Of a stretch of DNA of 16,941 bases, positions 1 through 8,013 are shown piece after piece. The translations under genes were made by a program, and so were the position numbers. The stretch spans positions 1 through 16,941 of the forward strand of contig JAISYD010000267.1 of NCBI GenBank assembly GCA_031270145.1. Reading direction: 5' to 3'. The stretch comes from Planctomycetota bacterium. GTDB taxonomy: Bacteria; Planctomycetota; SZUA-567. Within the stretch, counting starts at the first letter, position 1. The number at the start of each line of letters is the position of its first letter. Below the pieces are notes generated by a model. That model worked only from the letters and a program-made list of their open reading frames with translations. It made no database searches and was not told the origin of the DNA.

Positions 1-25
1 GCGTCCCGCTTAGGAGTCAGGCCGT

Positions 26-2584
26 ATGCTGGAAAAATTCACGGATCGCGCCCGCAAGGTGGTGAACCTCGCCAGGCAGGAGGCGGAACGCCTCGGGAGC
101 GACTTCATCGGAACCGAACACATTCTCCTCGGCATCGTCAAGGAGGGGTCGGGGGTCGCCGCCAATGTGCTGGAAAACCTTGGCGTAGATCTGGAAAAGC
201 TCCGCCTGGAGGTTGAGCGCTACATCAATTCCCCCGGCGAAAACGCCGCCTCCGCCTCCAGCCTGCCCTTCACCCCGAAGGCGAAGAAGGTCCTGGAACT
301 CGCCATGGAGGAGGCCAGAAACCTGGAGCACAACTACATCGGCACCGAGCATCTCCTGCTGGGCGTCCTCCGCGAGGCCGACGGCATGGCGGCCCAGGCC
401 CTGCAAAACCTGAACGTCAAGCTGGACGACGTCCGCAGCGAATTGATGGAGCTCCTGGGCGGCGAACCCCCCCAGGAGCAGCCGGTCGGCCACGGCGGCG
501 GCGGGCCGGCGCAGCCGTCCGCCGACACCTCCACCCCGGCGCTGGACTCCTTCGGACGCGACCTCACCCAACTGGCCAGGAGCGGCGACCTGGATCCGGT
601 CATCGGCCGCGCCAAGGAAATCCAGCGGGTGCTGCAAATCCTTTCCCGCCGCACCAAGAACAACCCGGTTCTGCTGGGCGAAGCCGGCGTCGGCAAGACC
701 GCCATCGTCGAGGGGTTGGCGCAGGACATCGTGAACGGCAACGTGCCCGAAATCCTCCTCAACAAGCGCATCGTCGTCCTCGACCTCGCCATGATGGTGG
801 CGGGAACCAAATACCGGGGCCAATTCGAGGAGCGAATCAAGTCGGTGATGAACGAGGTGCGCCGGGCCAAAAACGTCATCCTCTTCATCGACGAACTGCA
901 CACCCTGGTCGGCGCCGGGGGGGCGGAGGGATCGATCGACGCCTCGAACGTCTTGAAACCGGCCCTGGCCCGCGGCGAAGTCCAATGCGTCGGCGCCACC
1001 ACCCTGGACGAGTACCGCAAATACGTCGAGAAGGACACCGCCCTGGAGCGGCGCTTCCAATCCATCATCGTCAATCCTCCGAGTTCGCGGGAAACGGTGG
1101 CCATACTCCGCGGCCTGCGCGACCGCTACGAGGCGCACCACCGGGTGACCATCACGGACGAGGCCATAGAGGAGGCGGTCAAGCTGTCGGACCGCTACAT
1201 CTCTGGCCGCTTCCTCCCGGACAAGGCGATCGACGTCATCGACGAGGCCGGCGCCAGGGTGCGCCTGTCCTCGCTGACCCGGCCGCCCGATCTGAAGGAT
1301 CGGGAGAAGGAGGTGGAGAACCTGGAGCGCGAAAAGCAGGAGGCGGTCACCGCCCAGGACTTTGAGCGTGCCGCCCGCTTCCGCGACAAATCCGAGCGGC
1401 TCAGGCGCGAAATCAAGGAAATCCGCGACGCCTGGAAAGAGAAGACCCACCAGGCCAAGGGATTGGTCGGCGCCGAGGCGGTGACCGAGGTCGTCTCGTC
1501 CATCACCGGCATCCCGCTCCACAAGTTGGAGGCCAAGGAGCAGGAACGGATGCTGAAACTCGAGGACGAGCTGCATAAGCGGGTGATCAGCCAGAATGAC
1601 GCCATCTCCGCCATCGCCCGCGCCGTCCGCCGCAGCCGGGCCGGCCTCAAGGATCCGCGCCGCCCCATGGGCGCGTTCCTGTTCCTGGGCCCAACCGGAG
1701 TGGGGAAAACGCTCCTCGCCCGGGCGCTGGCGGAATTCATGTTCGGCGAAGAGGACGCCCTGATCCAGATCGACATGTCGGAATACATGGAAAAGCACTC
1801 GGTGAGCCGCCTGGTCGGCGCCCCTCCCGGCTACATCGGCTTCGAGGAGGGCGGGCAACTCACCGAGAAGGTGCGCCGCCGCCCCTACTCCGTCCTGCTC
1901 CTCGACGAACTGGAAAAGGCGCACCACGACATCTTCAACATCCTCCTGCAAATCATGGAAGAGGGCAAGATCACGGACTCGTACGGGCGCAAGGTGGACT
2001 TCCGCAACACCATCCTCATCATGACCTCCAACGTCGGAGCCGAACTCATCAAGAAGCAGGGCTCCCTGGGCTTCCAGCGGAAAAGCGAGACTTCCGACTA
2101 TGAGCGGCTGAAGAAAAGCCTGCATGACGCGGTGGAGCGCGAATTCCGGCCCGAATTCATCAACCGCCTGGACGAGTTCATCGTCTTCAACTATCTCAGC
2201 CTGGAGGACATGGACAAGATCATCGAAATCGAGATATCGGGCCTGAAGAAACGCCTGGCCGAACAATGCATCGGCCTGGAACTGACCGCCGAGGCCCGGG
2301 CCCACCTGATCGAAAAGGGCTACAACCAGGACTTCGGCGCCCGCCCCCTGCGCCGCGCCATCAACCGCATGCTTGAGGATCCGATAGCCGAGGAAATCCT
2401 CGCCGGCGTCATCGGCCCCGGAAGCAAGGTGACGGTGCGCCTGGAGAACGGCGCCATCGGCTTCGACTCAAGCTCCGACGCGGCGCTGGAGCCGCTGGGG
2501 AAAAGCGGGGAAAGCGCCCCCGCCGGAGTGGAGGCGGAACTTTTGGCCGCGGCCGACCCCGGACGGAAGGACGCCCCGGCCTGA
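26..2584 (+). CDS. clpC: ClpC, AAA+ unfoldase of the ClpCP protease
   Basis: This is a Hsp100 ATPase that unfolds substrates and threads them into ClpP in the cytoplasm. The 852-residue protein shows two Clp N-terminal repeats (about 4-37 and 82-115), then the first AAA+ domain with Walker A GEAGVGKT (218-225) and Walker B ILFIDE (285-290). A UVR-type coiled middle domain follows (about 425-470) and marks ClpC rather than ClpA or ClpB. The second AAA+ domain has Walker A GPTGVGKT (555-562) and Walker B LLLDE (624-628). LGF at 681-683 fits the ClpP-docking tripeptide, so it is a protease partner rather than a disaggregase. The last 40 or so residues (from 812) form a Ser/Glu/Ala-rich tail of no clear family match. 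The start is set by TAGGAG at 11-16. The TAG inside that site could be the stop of an upstream gene, but too little is visible to name one. Any promoter lies outside the window. Confidence 0.97.
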   Translation: MLEKFTDRARKVVNLARQEAERLGSDFIGTEHILLGIVKEGSGVAANVLENLGVDLEKLRLEVERYINSPGENAASASSLPFTPKAKKVLELAMEEARNLEHNYIGTEHLLLGVLREADGMAAQALQNLNVKLDDVRSELMELLGGEPPQEQPVGHGGGGPAQPSADTSTPALDSFGRDLTQLARSGDLDPVIGRAKEIQRVLQILSRRTKNNPVLLGEAGVGKTAIVEGLAQDIVNGNVPEILLNKRIVVLDLAMMVAGTKYRGQFEERIKSVMNEVRRAKNVILFIDELHTLVGAGGAEGSIDASNVLKPALARGEVQCVGATTLDEYRKYVEKDTALERRFQSIIVNPPSSRETVAILRGLRDRYEAHHRVTITDEAIEEAVKLSDRYISGRFLPDKAIDVIDEAGARVRLSSLTRPPDLKDREKEVENLEREKQEAVTAQDFERAARFRDKSERLRREIKEIRDAWKEKTHQAKGLVGAEAVTEVVSSITGIPLHKLEAKEQERMLKLEDELHKRVISQNDAISAIARAVRRSRAGLKDPRRPMGAFLFLGPTGVGKTLLARALAEFMFGEEDALIQIDMSEYMEKHSVSRLVGAPPGYIGFEEGGQLTEKVRRRPYSVLLLDELEKAHHDIFNILLQIMEEGKITDSYGRKVDFRNTILIMTSNVGAELIKKQGSLGFQRKSETSDYERLKKSLHDAVEREFRPEFINRLDEFIVFNYLSLEDMDKIIEIEISGLKKRLAEQCIGLELTAEARAHLIEKGYNQDFGARPLRRAINRMLEDPIAEEILAGVIGPGSKVTVRLENGAIGFDSSSDAALEPLGKSGESAPAGVEAELLAAADPGRKDAPA

Positions 2585-2744
2585 TTCCCGCTTCGCCTTC
2601 GGCGCGGCCGCCCCGAACCCGGCGGCAACAAGGACAGGAAAGACAAGGCGTGAAAACGACCTTCGACAATCCGAAAAAAGCGTCCGGGCCCGGATAACGG
2701 CCTTGCGGCCGTTTACTGGATTCTTGCAGGAGGATATCCGCTCC
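2585..2744. other. clpC-glnS intergenic region
   Basis: The 160 bases between the two genes hold no credible ORF. A GC-rich stem-loop, GCCGCC (2607-2612) with GGCGGC (2621-2626) around an 8-base loop, follows the clpC stop, but no T-tract follows it, so it is not a standard intrinsic terminator. I could not find a convincing -35/-10 pair for glnS. Whether glnS is co-transcribed with clpC cannot be decided from the sequence. Confidence 0.5.
2683..2713 (+). promoter_or_regulatory. Palindrome plus hairpin just upstream of glnS
   Basis: A perfect 12-base palindrome, TCCGGGCCCGGA (2683-2694), is followed by a perfect 7-bp hairpin, AACGGCC-TTGC-GGCCGTT (2696-2713). The hairpin ends 15 bases before the glnS ribosome-binding site. 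Only one further T follows it, so it is weak as a rho-independent terminator. It could be a weak clpC terminator, a leader structure for glnS or a protein-binding site. The structure is seen directly; its role is a guess. Confidence 0.35.
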
Positions 2745-4436
2745 ATGACCGCGAAACCCGTTCCCGCCACCGATTTTATCAGGGAAATGATCAACGCCGA
2801 CCTGGAAAGCGGGCGCTATGATCACGTCCGCACCCGCTTTCCGCCGGAACCCAACGGCTATATGCACATAGGGCATTGCAAGGCGGCCTTGACCAACTTC
2901 GGCCTGGCCCAATCCTACGGCGGCTTGATGAACATGCGCTTCGACGACACCAATCCAGCCAAGGAGGACGCCGAATACGTCGACGCCATCCTCGCCGATC
3001 TCCGCTGGCTGGGCGTGGATTGGGGGGATCGCCTTTTCTACGCCTCCGATTATTTCGACAAGCTGTACGAATTCGCCGAAATGCTGATCCTGGCCGGCAA
3101 AGCCTACGTCGACAGCCAATCGGCCGAGGAGATCCGCATTCGCAGAGGCACCGCCGGGGCCAAGGAAAAAGGGATCACCCCCCCGGGCGAGGATTCGCCC
3201 CACCGCGGCCGGAGCGCGGAGGAAAGCCTCGATCTTTTCCGCCGCATGAGGGCGGGCGAATTTCCCGACGGCGCCCATGTGCTCCGGGCCAAAATCGATA
3301 TGGCCCATCCCAACCTGAATATGCGGGATCCGGTCCTTTACCGCATCTCCCGCGCCAGCCATATCCGAACCGGCGACAAGTGGTGCATCTACCCCATGTA
3401 CGACTACGCCCATCCGTTGTCGGACGCGCTGGAGGGGGTAACCCATTCCTGCTGCTCCCTGGAATTCGAAAACCACCGGCCTCTCTACGACTGGTGCATC
3501 GCCAACCTCCCGGTCTTCCCCACCCGGCAGATCGAGTTCGCCCGCATCAACCTCACCCACACCGTACTGTCGAAGCGCTGGTTGATCCAGCTGGTCGAGG
3601 AGGGGCGGGTGTCGGGCTGGGACGACCCCCGCATGCCCACCATCGCCGGCATGCGCCGCCGCGGCTACACGCCGGAGGCCATCCGCGATTTCTGCCAACG
3701 CATCGGCATCGCCAAAACCAATTCCCGGGTGGATTTCCAGTTGCTTGAGTACTGCCTCCGGGAGGATTTGAACCGGCGCGCCCGCCGAGCCATGGCCGTG
3801 CTCCAGCCGCTGAAAGTAGTGGTGGAAAACTTCCCCGAGGGCGAAACCGAGTGGCTGGAGGCGGTGAACAATCCGGAGGATCCGGCCGCCGGCAGCCGGC
3901 AAATCCCCTTTTCGCGGGAACTTTACATCGAGCGCGGCGACTTCATGGAAGACCCGCCCAAGAAATTCTTCCGGCTGGCGCCCGGGCGCGAGGTGCGGCT
4001 GCGCTACGCCTATTTGCTTACTTGCCGGGAAGCGGTGCGGGACGCGTCCGGGAACATCGCGGAATTGCGTTGCGTCCGCGACCCCGCCAGCCGCGGCGGC
4101 GACGCTCCCGACGGGCGCAAGGTCAAGTCCACCCTGCACTGGGTCTCGGCCGCCCACGCGATCGAGGCCGAGGTCAGGCTTTATGATCACATGTTCCCGG
4201 CGCCCGACCCCTCCGAAGCGCCCGAAGGCGGAAGTTGGCTCGACAATTTCGATCCAGGCAGCCGGAAAATCGTCCAAGGCTGCCGTTTGGAACCCGAGCT
4301 GGGCGATGTCCAGGCCGGAACGGTTCGCCAATTCGAGCGCCTTGGCTACTTCGCGGCCGATCCGGACGGCAAGCCCGGCCGGCCGGTTTTCAACCGAACC
4401 GTCACCCTGAAGGATTCATACGCCAAGGCCAAATAA
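2745..4436 (+). CDS. glnS: Glutaminyl-tRNA synthetase
   Basis: This class I aminoacyl-tRNA synthetase joins glutamine to tRNA-Gln in the cytoplasm. The 563-residue protein has the class I signature PEPNGYMHIGHCK at 34-46 with HIGH at 41-44. The GlnRS-specific stretch GWDDPRMPT lies at 291-299, and the KMSKS-loop variant VLSKR at 274-278, as in E. coli GlnRS. EFENHRPLYDW (240-250) also matches the GlnRS rather than the GluRS pattern. The C-terminal half (about 340-555) is the bacterial GlnRS anticodon-binding beta-barrel region, and length agrees with the family. I chose the ATG at 2745 over an in-frame TTG at 2703 because CAGGAGGAT (2728-2736) sits just upstream of it and the extra 14 residues are not family-like. 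Presence of glnS implies direct charging; whether GatCAB also exists is not visible. The next gene starts 25 bases after the stop, suggesting an operon. Confidence 0.97.
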   Translation: MTAKPVPATDFIREMINADLESGRYDHVRTRFPPEPNGYMHIGHCKAALTNFGLAQSYGGLMNMRFDDTNPAKEDAEYVDAILADLRWLGVDWGDRLFYASDYFDKLYEFAEMLILAGKAYVDSQSAEEIRIRRGTAGAKEKGITPPGEDSPHRGRSAEESLDLFRRMRAGEFPDGAHVLRAKIDMAHPNLNMRDPVLYRISRASHIRTGDKWCIYPMYDYAHPLSDALEGVTHSCCSLEFENHRPLYDWCIANLPVFPTRQIEFARINLTHTVLSKRWLIQLVEEGRVSGWDDPRMPTIAGMRRRGYTPEAIRDFCQRIGIAKTNSRVDFQLLEYCLREDLNRRARRAMAVLQPLKVVVENFPEGETEWLEAVNNPEDPAAGSRQIPFSRELYIERGDFMEDPPKKFFRLAPGREVRLRYAYLLTCREAVRDASGNIAELRCVRDPASRGGDAPDGRKVKSTLHWVSAAHAIEAEVRLYDHMFPAPDPSEAPEGGSWLDNFDPGSRKIVQGCRLEPELGDVQAGTVRQFERLGYFAADPDGKPGRPVFNRTVTLKDSYAKAK

Positions 4437-4461
4437 GGCCGGCGTTTGGCGGAGACGGCAA

Positions 4462-5280
4462 ATGGAACCGTTATCGCGGGCGGAGGGGATCGAGAGCCGT
4501 GGCGGCTACCAGAGCTACCTCGCCGACAGTTCCGCCCCGCTGGCCGGCCTCTATTTCACCCTCCCGCTCTTCATCGTCTACCACGTCGGCCTGTGGTGGC
4601 TGAACACCTTCGCCGGCTTGCGCTGGGCCAACGCCGTCGACATCGCCATCGGCGACGTTTTGGGGCGCTTCGGCCTGGCCGGGCCGCTGCTCTCGTTCAT
4701 GCTGGTGATCATCGTCTTCATCCTGACGCAAACCCTTTCCGGGAAGCCGGCCCGCCGGCCGCCGCCGCACACCTGGCTCCTCATGATCCTGGAAAGCCTG
4801 ATCCTGTCGCTGCCGGTGTTCCTGCTGTCGCGGCTGGCGCTGAAACTCGGGGATTACATCAGGCCGGCCTTCCTTTCGACGCTGGAGGGCGGCGAGAGCG
4901 GGCTGTCCTGGGCCGCCAGCCTGATCCTCAGTTGCGGAGCCGGGGTTTACGAGGAATTCTTCTTCCGGCTGCTCCTCATGGGCGCGATCATCCTGTTCAT
5001 GAACAAAGTGTTGCGGCTGAAAGGCGGCTGGAGCAACTTCCTGGCCGCCTGCATCCAGGCCGTCCTGTTCGCCGCCTCGCATCATTTGCCCGGCGGCCCC
5101 GAGGAGGTGGCGGATTGGTCAGGCGCCTGGAACGTCCTGCCGGCGTTCGCCTTCAGGACGGCGGCGGGGCTTTATTTCGCCTTCGTGTACCTTGAGCGGG
5201 GGTTCGGCATAGCGGCCGGAAGCCACGCCGGCTATGATTTGCTGGTGGTGGCGCTGGATTTGCTCATGCCGTTGGACTGA
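4462..5280 (+). CDS. CPBP family intramembrane metalloprotease
   Basis: This 272-residue multi-pass membrane protein belongs to the CPBP (Abi/CAAX protease and bacteriocin-processing) family. Hydrophobic segments lie at about 28-48, 72-90, 105-125, 150-163, 168-182, 193-207 and 235-268. The family motifs are present in order: EEFFFR (164-169) for EExxxR, FAASHH (203-208) for FxxxH, and HAGYD (255-259) for HxxxN/D. These residues are expected to bind zinc and catalyse peptide cleavage within the membrane, so it looks active. Bacterial members include Abi immunity proteins and Rce1-like proteases, and the substrate cannot be predicted here. GGAGA at 4451-4455 precedes the ATG at 6 bases. It sits 25 bases after glnS and 23 before the ppx-like gene, so all three are probably co-transcribed. 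There is no bacteriocin gene nearby to suggest an immunity role. Confidence 0.88.
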   Translation: MEPLSRAEGIESRGGYQSYLADSSAPLAGLYFTLPLFIVYHVGLWWLNTFAGLRWANAVDIAIGDVLGRFGLAGPLLSFMLVIIVFILTQTLSGKPARRPPPHTWLLMILESLILSLPVFLLSRLALKLGDYIRPAFLSTLEGGESGLSWAASLILSCGAGVYEEFFFRLLLMGAIILFMNKVLRLKGGWSNFLAACIQAVLFAASHHLPGGPEEVADWSGAWNVLPAFAFRTAAGLYFAFVYLERGFGIAAGSHAGYDLLVVALDLLMPLD

Positions 5281-5303
5281 GCATCCGGAAGGGCGGTTTC
5301 GGC

Positions 5304-6893
5304 ATGGCGAAGGCGGCCAGCGGCGGAAAAAGGGAGGTCGGTCCGGCGGGGCGGCGACGGCCGGCGGCCCCCCCGGTCCTAATGGCCGGCATTGATCTCG
5401 GCTCCACCGCCCTGCGCATGAACATCGCCGAGTTGCCGGCCGACGGCGACATCCGGATCATCGAGGAATTGACCCATCCCATTTCCACCGGCGCCGACAC
5501 CTTCCGCCACGGCCGCATCCTGCCGGAGACGCTCGGATCCATCCTCAGCATCCTCGGGGATTACCTCCGCCTGGCCGACGACTACGGCGCGGAATTCCGG
5601 CGGGCGGTCGGATCGTCCGCCATCCGGGAGGCGTTCAACCGGGACATCCTGGCGGATCGCGTCCGGCACGACACCGGGCTCGATCTGGAAATATTGGACA
5701 CCGTGGAGGAGAGCCGCCTCGCCTATCACGCCCTGCTTCCCTGGCTGCGGCAGCGCCAGGGCAACTATTCCCTGGCCCTGATCATCGGCGGCGGCTCCAC
5801 CGAGATGATGATCCTCCGCGGCGAGGATCTCCAGGTCGGCGGCGTGAAGCGGCTGGGCACTTCCCGCCTTTTCCACGCCGCCGGCCAGTCGGGAAGCCAG
5901 ACGCGGGCGGAAATCCTCCGCGCCATGGCCACCAACATCGTCAATTCCAGCCGGGATTTCTATCAGGAATACAGCATTTCCAGCTTTTTCCTCATCAACC
6001 GCTCCCTTTACCGCGCCTTCCGGGGCGATCCGGCCGCCGAGCGCCGCCCCAACGACTTCGTCATCGCCGCCGAGCCGCTCCGCCTCAGGCTGGGGCAGGC
6101 CTGCGGATTGGGCCACCTGGAGTTGGGCCGGCTTTTCAACCTGGGCCTGACCGACATAGAGCTGCTCATCCCGGCCATGATGATCCTCGACAGCTTCATC
6201 GAGGCGGTGGAGGCGGCGGAGGTGACCTTCACCAACACCGAAATGCTTTCCGGGCTGCTGGTCGAAATGGGCATGACCATCCGGGGCGGCAACCCGCTCA
6301 CCTCGTTCCGCCGCCAGATGGTCCGCTCGGCCCGGGCGGTCGGGGAAAGATACGGTTATGATCGCGCCCACGCCAGGCTGGTGACCGAATTCGCCCTGGC
6401 GATCTTCGACGAGCTCCGGGACACGCTGGATCTGGACGACCAGGATCGACTGTTCCTGGAGTTGGCGGCGGTGCTGCACGATGTCGGAGGGTACATTTCC
6501 GAGAACCTGCACCACCGGCACAGCGCCTACCTCATCAAGTGGTCCGACATCGTTGGCCTGAACGAGAACGACCGGACCCTGATTTCGCAAACCGCCTACT
6601 TCCACCGCCTGGAAACGCCCTCGGACGAGCACTCCGACTATATGGCGCTTTCCAGCCGGGATCGGGTCAGGGTCATCAAGCTGGCCGGCATCCTCCGGCT
6701 GGCCGACGTCCTGGATCGAGGCCACCGGCAAACGGTCAAGAAACTGCGGGCCGAGGCGGTCGGCGGCAAACTGCGGCTCAGCCTCAATATGAGCGGGGAT
6801 ATGGGGATAATCTCCGACGCCCTTCCCAAAAAAGCCGATCTGCTGGAGCTGGTCACGGGTTTGCGGGTGGTCCTCCAGAGGGATGGGGTTTAG
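5304..6893 (+). CDS. Ppx/GppA-family phosphatase with HD domain
   Basis: The family comprises exopolyphosphatases and pppGpp 5'-phosphohydrolases, cytosolic enzymes of the ASKHA fold. After a basic Ala/Pro-rich leader (1-25), the phosphate-1 motif AGIDLGSTALRM spans 28-39, VGSSAIREA spans 102-110 and the acidic pair EE is at 135-136. The second phosphate loop IIGGGSTEM is at 160-168. In family members an Asp usually sits just before IGGGS/T, but here that position is Ile160, which may alter metal binding or catalysis. The C-terminal part (about 340-529) has the HD features: H356, H392-D393, HHRH (403-406) and LRLADVLD (464-471), as in long two-domain exopolyphosphatases. At 529 residues it matches the long form. 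A GGAAGGG Shine-Dalgarno precedes the ATG. Its last 41 bases overlap the end of the convergent gene on the other strand. Polyphosphate and pppGpp hydrolysis cannot be told apart, and activity is uncertain. Confidence 0.88.
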   Translation: MAKAASGGKREVGPAGRRRPAAPPVLMAGIDLGSTALRMNIAELPADGDIRIIEELTHPISTGADTFRHGRILPETLGSILSILGDYLRLADDYGAEFRRAVGSSAIREAFNRDILADRVRHDTGLDLEILDTVEESRLAYHALLPWLRQRQGNYSLALIIGGGSTEMMILRGEDLQVGGVKRLGTSRLFHAAGQSGSQTRAEILRAMATNIVNSSRDFYQEYSISSFFLINRSLYRAFRGDPAAERRPNDFVIAAEPLRLRLGQACGLGHLELGRLFNLGLTDIELLIPAMMILDSFIEAVEAAEVTFTNTEMLSGLLVEMGMTIRGGNPLTSFRRQMVRSARAVGERYGYDRAHARLVTEFALAIFDELRDTLDLDDQDRLFLELAAVLHDVGGYISENLHHRHSAYLIKWSDIVGLNENDRTLISQTAYFHRLETPSDEHSDYMALSSRDRVRVIKLAGILRLADVLDRGHRQTVKKLRAEAVGGKLRLSLNMSGDMGIISDALPKKADLLELVTGLRVVLQRDGV

Positions 6894-8013
6894 GCCGCCG
6901 GCCGTTGCGCTCGCTGGCCAGGAAATTGCGAAGCTTCGCCAAACTCTCGCGATCCACCTCCACGAATTGCACCCCCGCCCCCTTTGGGTTGGGCGGCGAC
7001 GACATCCAGCGCACCACCCCGAAGGCGTGGATTTTGTCCTCCGTTCCCCGAAGGGAGAAGTCCAACTCCAATATGCTGCCCACCCCGATCAATTCGTCGC
7101 CGGTTCCGACAAAAATCCCGTTCTCGTCGATGTCGCGGATGCGCGAAAGAAGCGACGCCGTCTCGACCGGCGTGGCCGAGCGACGGCGCAGGGTGGTGTC
7201 GAACTCGGTCGGCACCCGGCGGTACAGGCGTCTGCCCCGCCGGATCTCCCAGGCGGCGATGCCGGCCTTCTTCTCTTCGCGCAGGCGCATTTCGCGGAAG
7301 GCGGCGAGGATATCCTGGGGCGTTTCGCCGCGCCGAGCCGGATCGGCGGCGGCGAGGGTGGCGGCAAGGCTAAGCGGCCCGCTGGCCGCGGCATCGGGGC
7401 CGGACGCGAAGGCGAGGCATTTCCCCAGACTGAAAATATCGGCCCGCCAACCCTCCGCGGCCGGAGCGGCGGCCAGGATCTCGGGGGCGGTGAAGTCCGG
7501 CCAACCCACGCGGGCGGCGCCGCCGGGCGCCAGGATCGGCGGTTGGAAAAAATCCGTCAGCCAGACGCCCGATTGCCCGTCCAGGAAAATGTTCCCCGGC
7601 GACAGGCAACCGTGGCTCCGGCCGGTGGCGTGGAGGACGGCGAGGCAATCCATGACCACCTCCCCCATCCTGGCGAGGCGGAACGGCGGCAGGCTTCCCG
7701 CCAGTTCCCGGAGGGGTTTGCCGCGGGCCAGCTCGAAAGCCATGCGGTTTTCCCCGGGATAGAGGTTGATGATGGGGATGCTGGCCGGGTGGGTAATCAT
7801 CGCCGCCCGGCGTCCGGCCTCGAAAAAGCCCTCCCGGACGACCGGGTCGGCGGCAAATTCCGGCCGCAGGCATTTGAGCGCCACCCGCCGGGACAATCGC
7901 GGTTGCTCGGCTTCGAACCAGTCGGAGCGCCAGCCGGAGAAAAGCCGGGCGAGGATCGGCATCCCGTACGCGTCCCGTCCGTCCGGAGGCGGAGCGCCGG
8001 CGGCGTCAGGCAT
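6853..8013 (-). CDS. Pseudokinase-PilZ fusion protein
   Basis: Residues about 15-245 of this 386-residue protein follow a Hanks-type Ser/Thr kinase plan: VALK with the ATP-site lysine K47, HGCLSPGN (134-141) where HRDLKPxN is expected, TDFF (153-156) for DFG, APE (176-178) and DIFSLG (192-197). The catalytic HRD aspartate is Cys136, the following lysine is Ser138, the DFG glycine is Phe156, and no glycine-rich loop is clear, so catalysis is unlikely. Residues about 258-365 look like a PilZ c-di-GMP receptor: RRLYRR (261-266) supplies RxxxR, DIDENG (294-299) stands for D/NxSxxG, and GAGVQF (345-350) closes the barrel. There is no membrane segment. Its ATG overlaps the upstream gene's stop by 8 bases, with GGAG 6 bases ahead, implying translational coupling. 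Its end overlaps the convergent ppx-like gene. The domain calls are firm to moderate; the role (a c-di-GMP-responsive scaffold) is inferred. Confidence 0.8.
   Translation of the reverse strand: MPDAAGAPPPDGRDAYGMPILARLFSGWRSDWFEAEQPRLSRRVALKCLRPEFAADPVVREGFFEAGRRAAMITHPASIPIINLYPGENRMAFELARGKPLRELAGSLPPFRLARMGEVVMDCLAVLHATGRSHGCLSPGNIFLDGQSGVWLTDFFQPPILAPGGAARVGWPDFTAPEILAAAPAAEGWRADIFSLGKCLAFASGPDAAASGPLSLAATLAAADPARRGETPQDILAAFREMRLREEKKAGIAAWEIRRGRRLYRRVPTEFDTTLRRRSATPVETASLLSRIRDIDENGIFVGTGDELIGVGSILELDFSLRGTEDKIHAFGVVRWMSSPPNPKGAGVQFVEVDRESLAKLRNFLASERNGRRPKPHPSGGPPANP

Noticed and set aside
1..25. End of an upstream gene with stop TAG at 11-13
   Set aside because: Only three codons would be visible; McsB or a similar gene is a known clpC neighbour elsewhere but cannot be supported here.
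17..2305. 762-codon open frame on the - strand opposite clpC
   Set aside because: The translation is Val/Leu/Gly/Asp/His-rich with no motifs, and clpC on the + strand matches its family throughout. Long antisense frames are common in GC-rich genes.
2585..2640. Intrinsic terminator after clpC
   Set aside because: A GC stem is present (2607-2626), but no T-tract follows it.
2409..4331. 640-codon - strand frame opposite glnS
   Set aside because: It is an antisense shadow; GlnRS motifs run the full length of the + strand gene.
5379..6731. 450-codon - strand frame opposite the ppx-like gene
   Set aside because: Its composition is shadow-like (Gly/Val/Gln/His-rich) and it lacks motifs; the + strand frame carries the Ppx/GppA and HD motifs.
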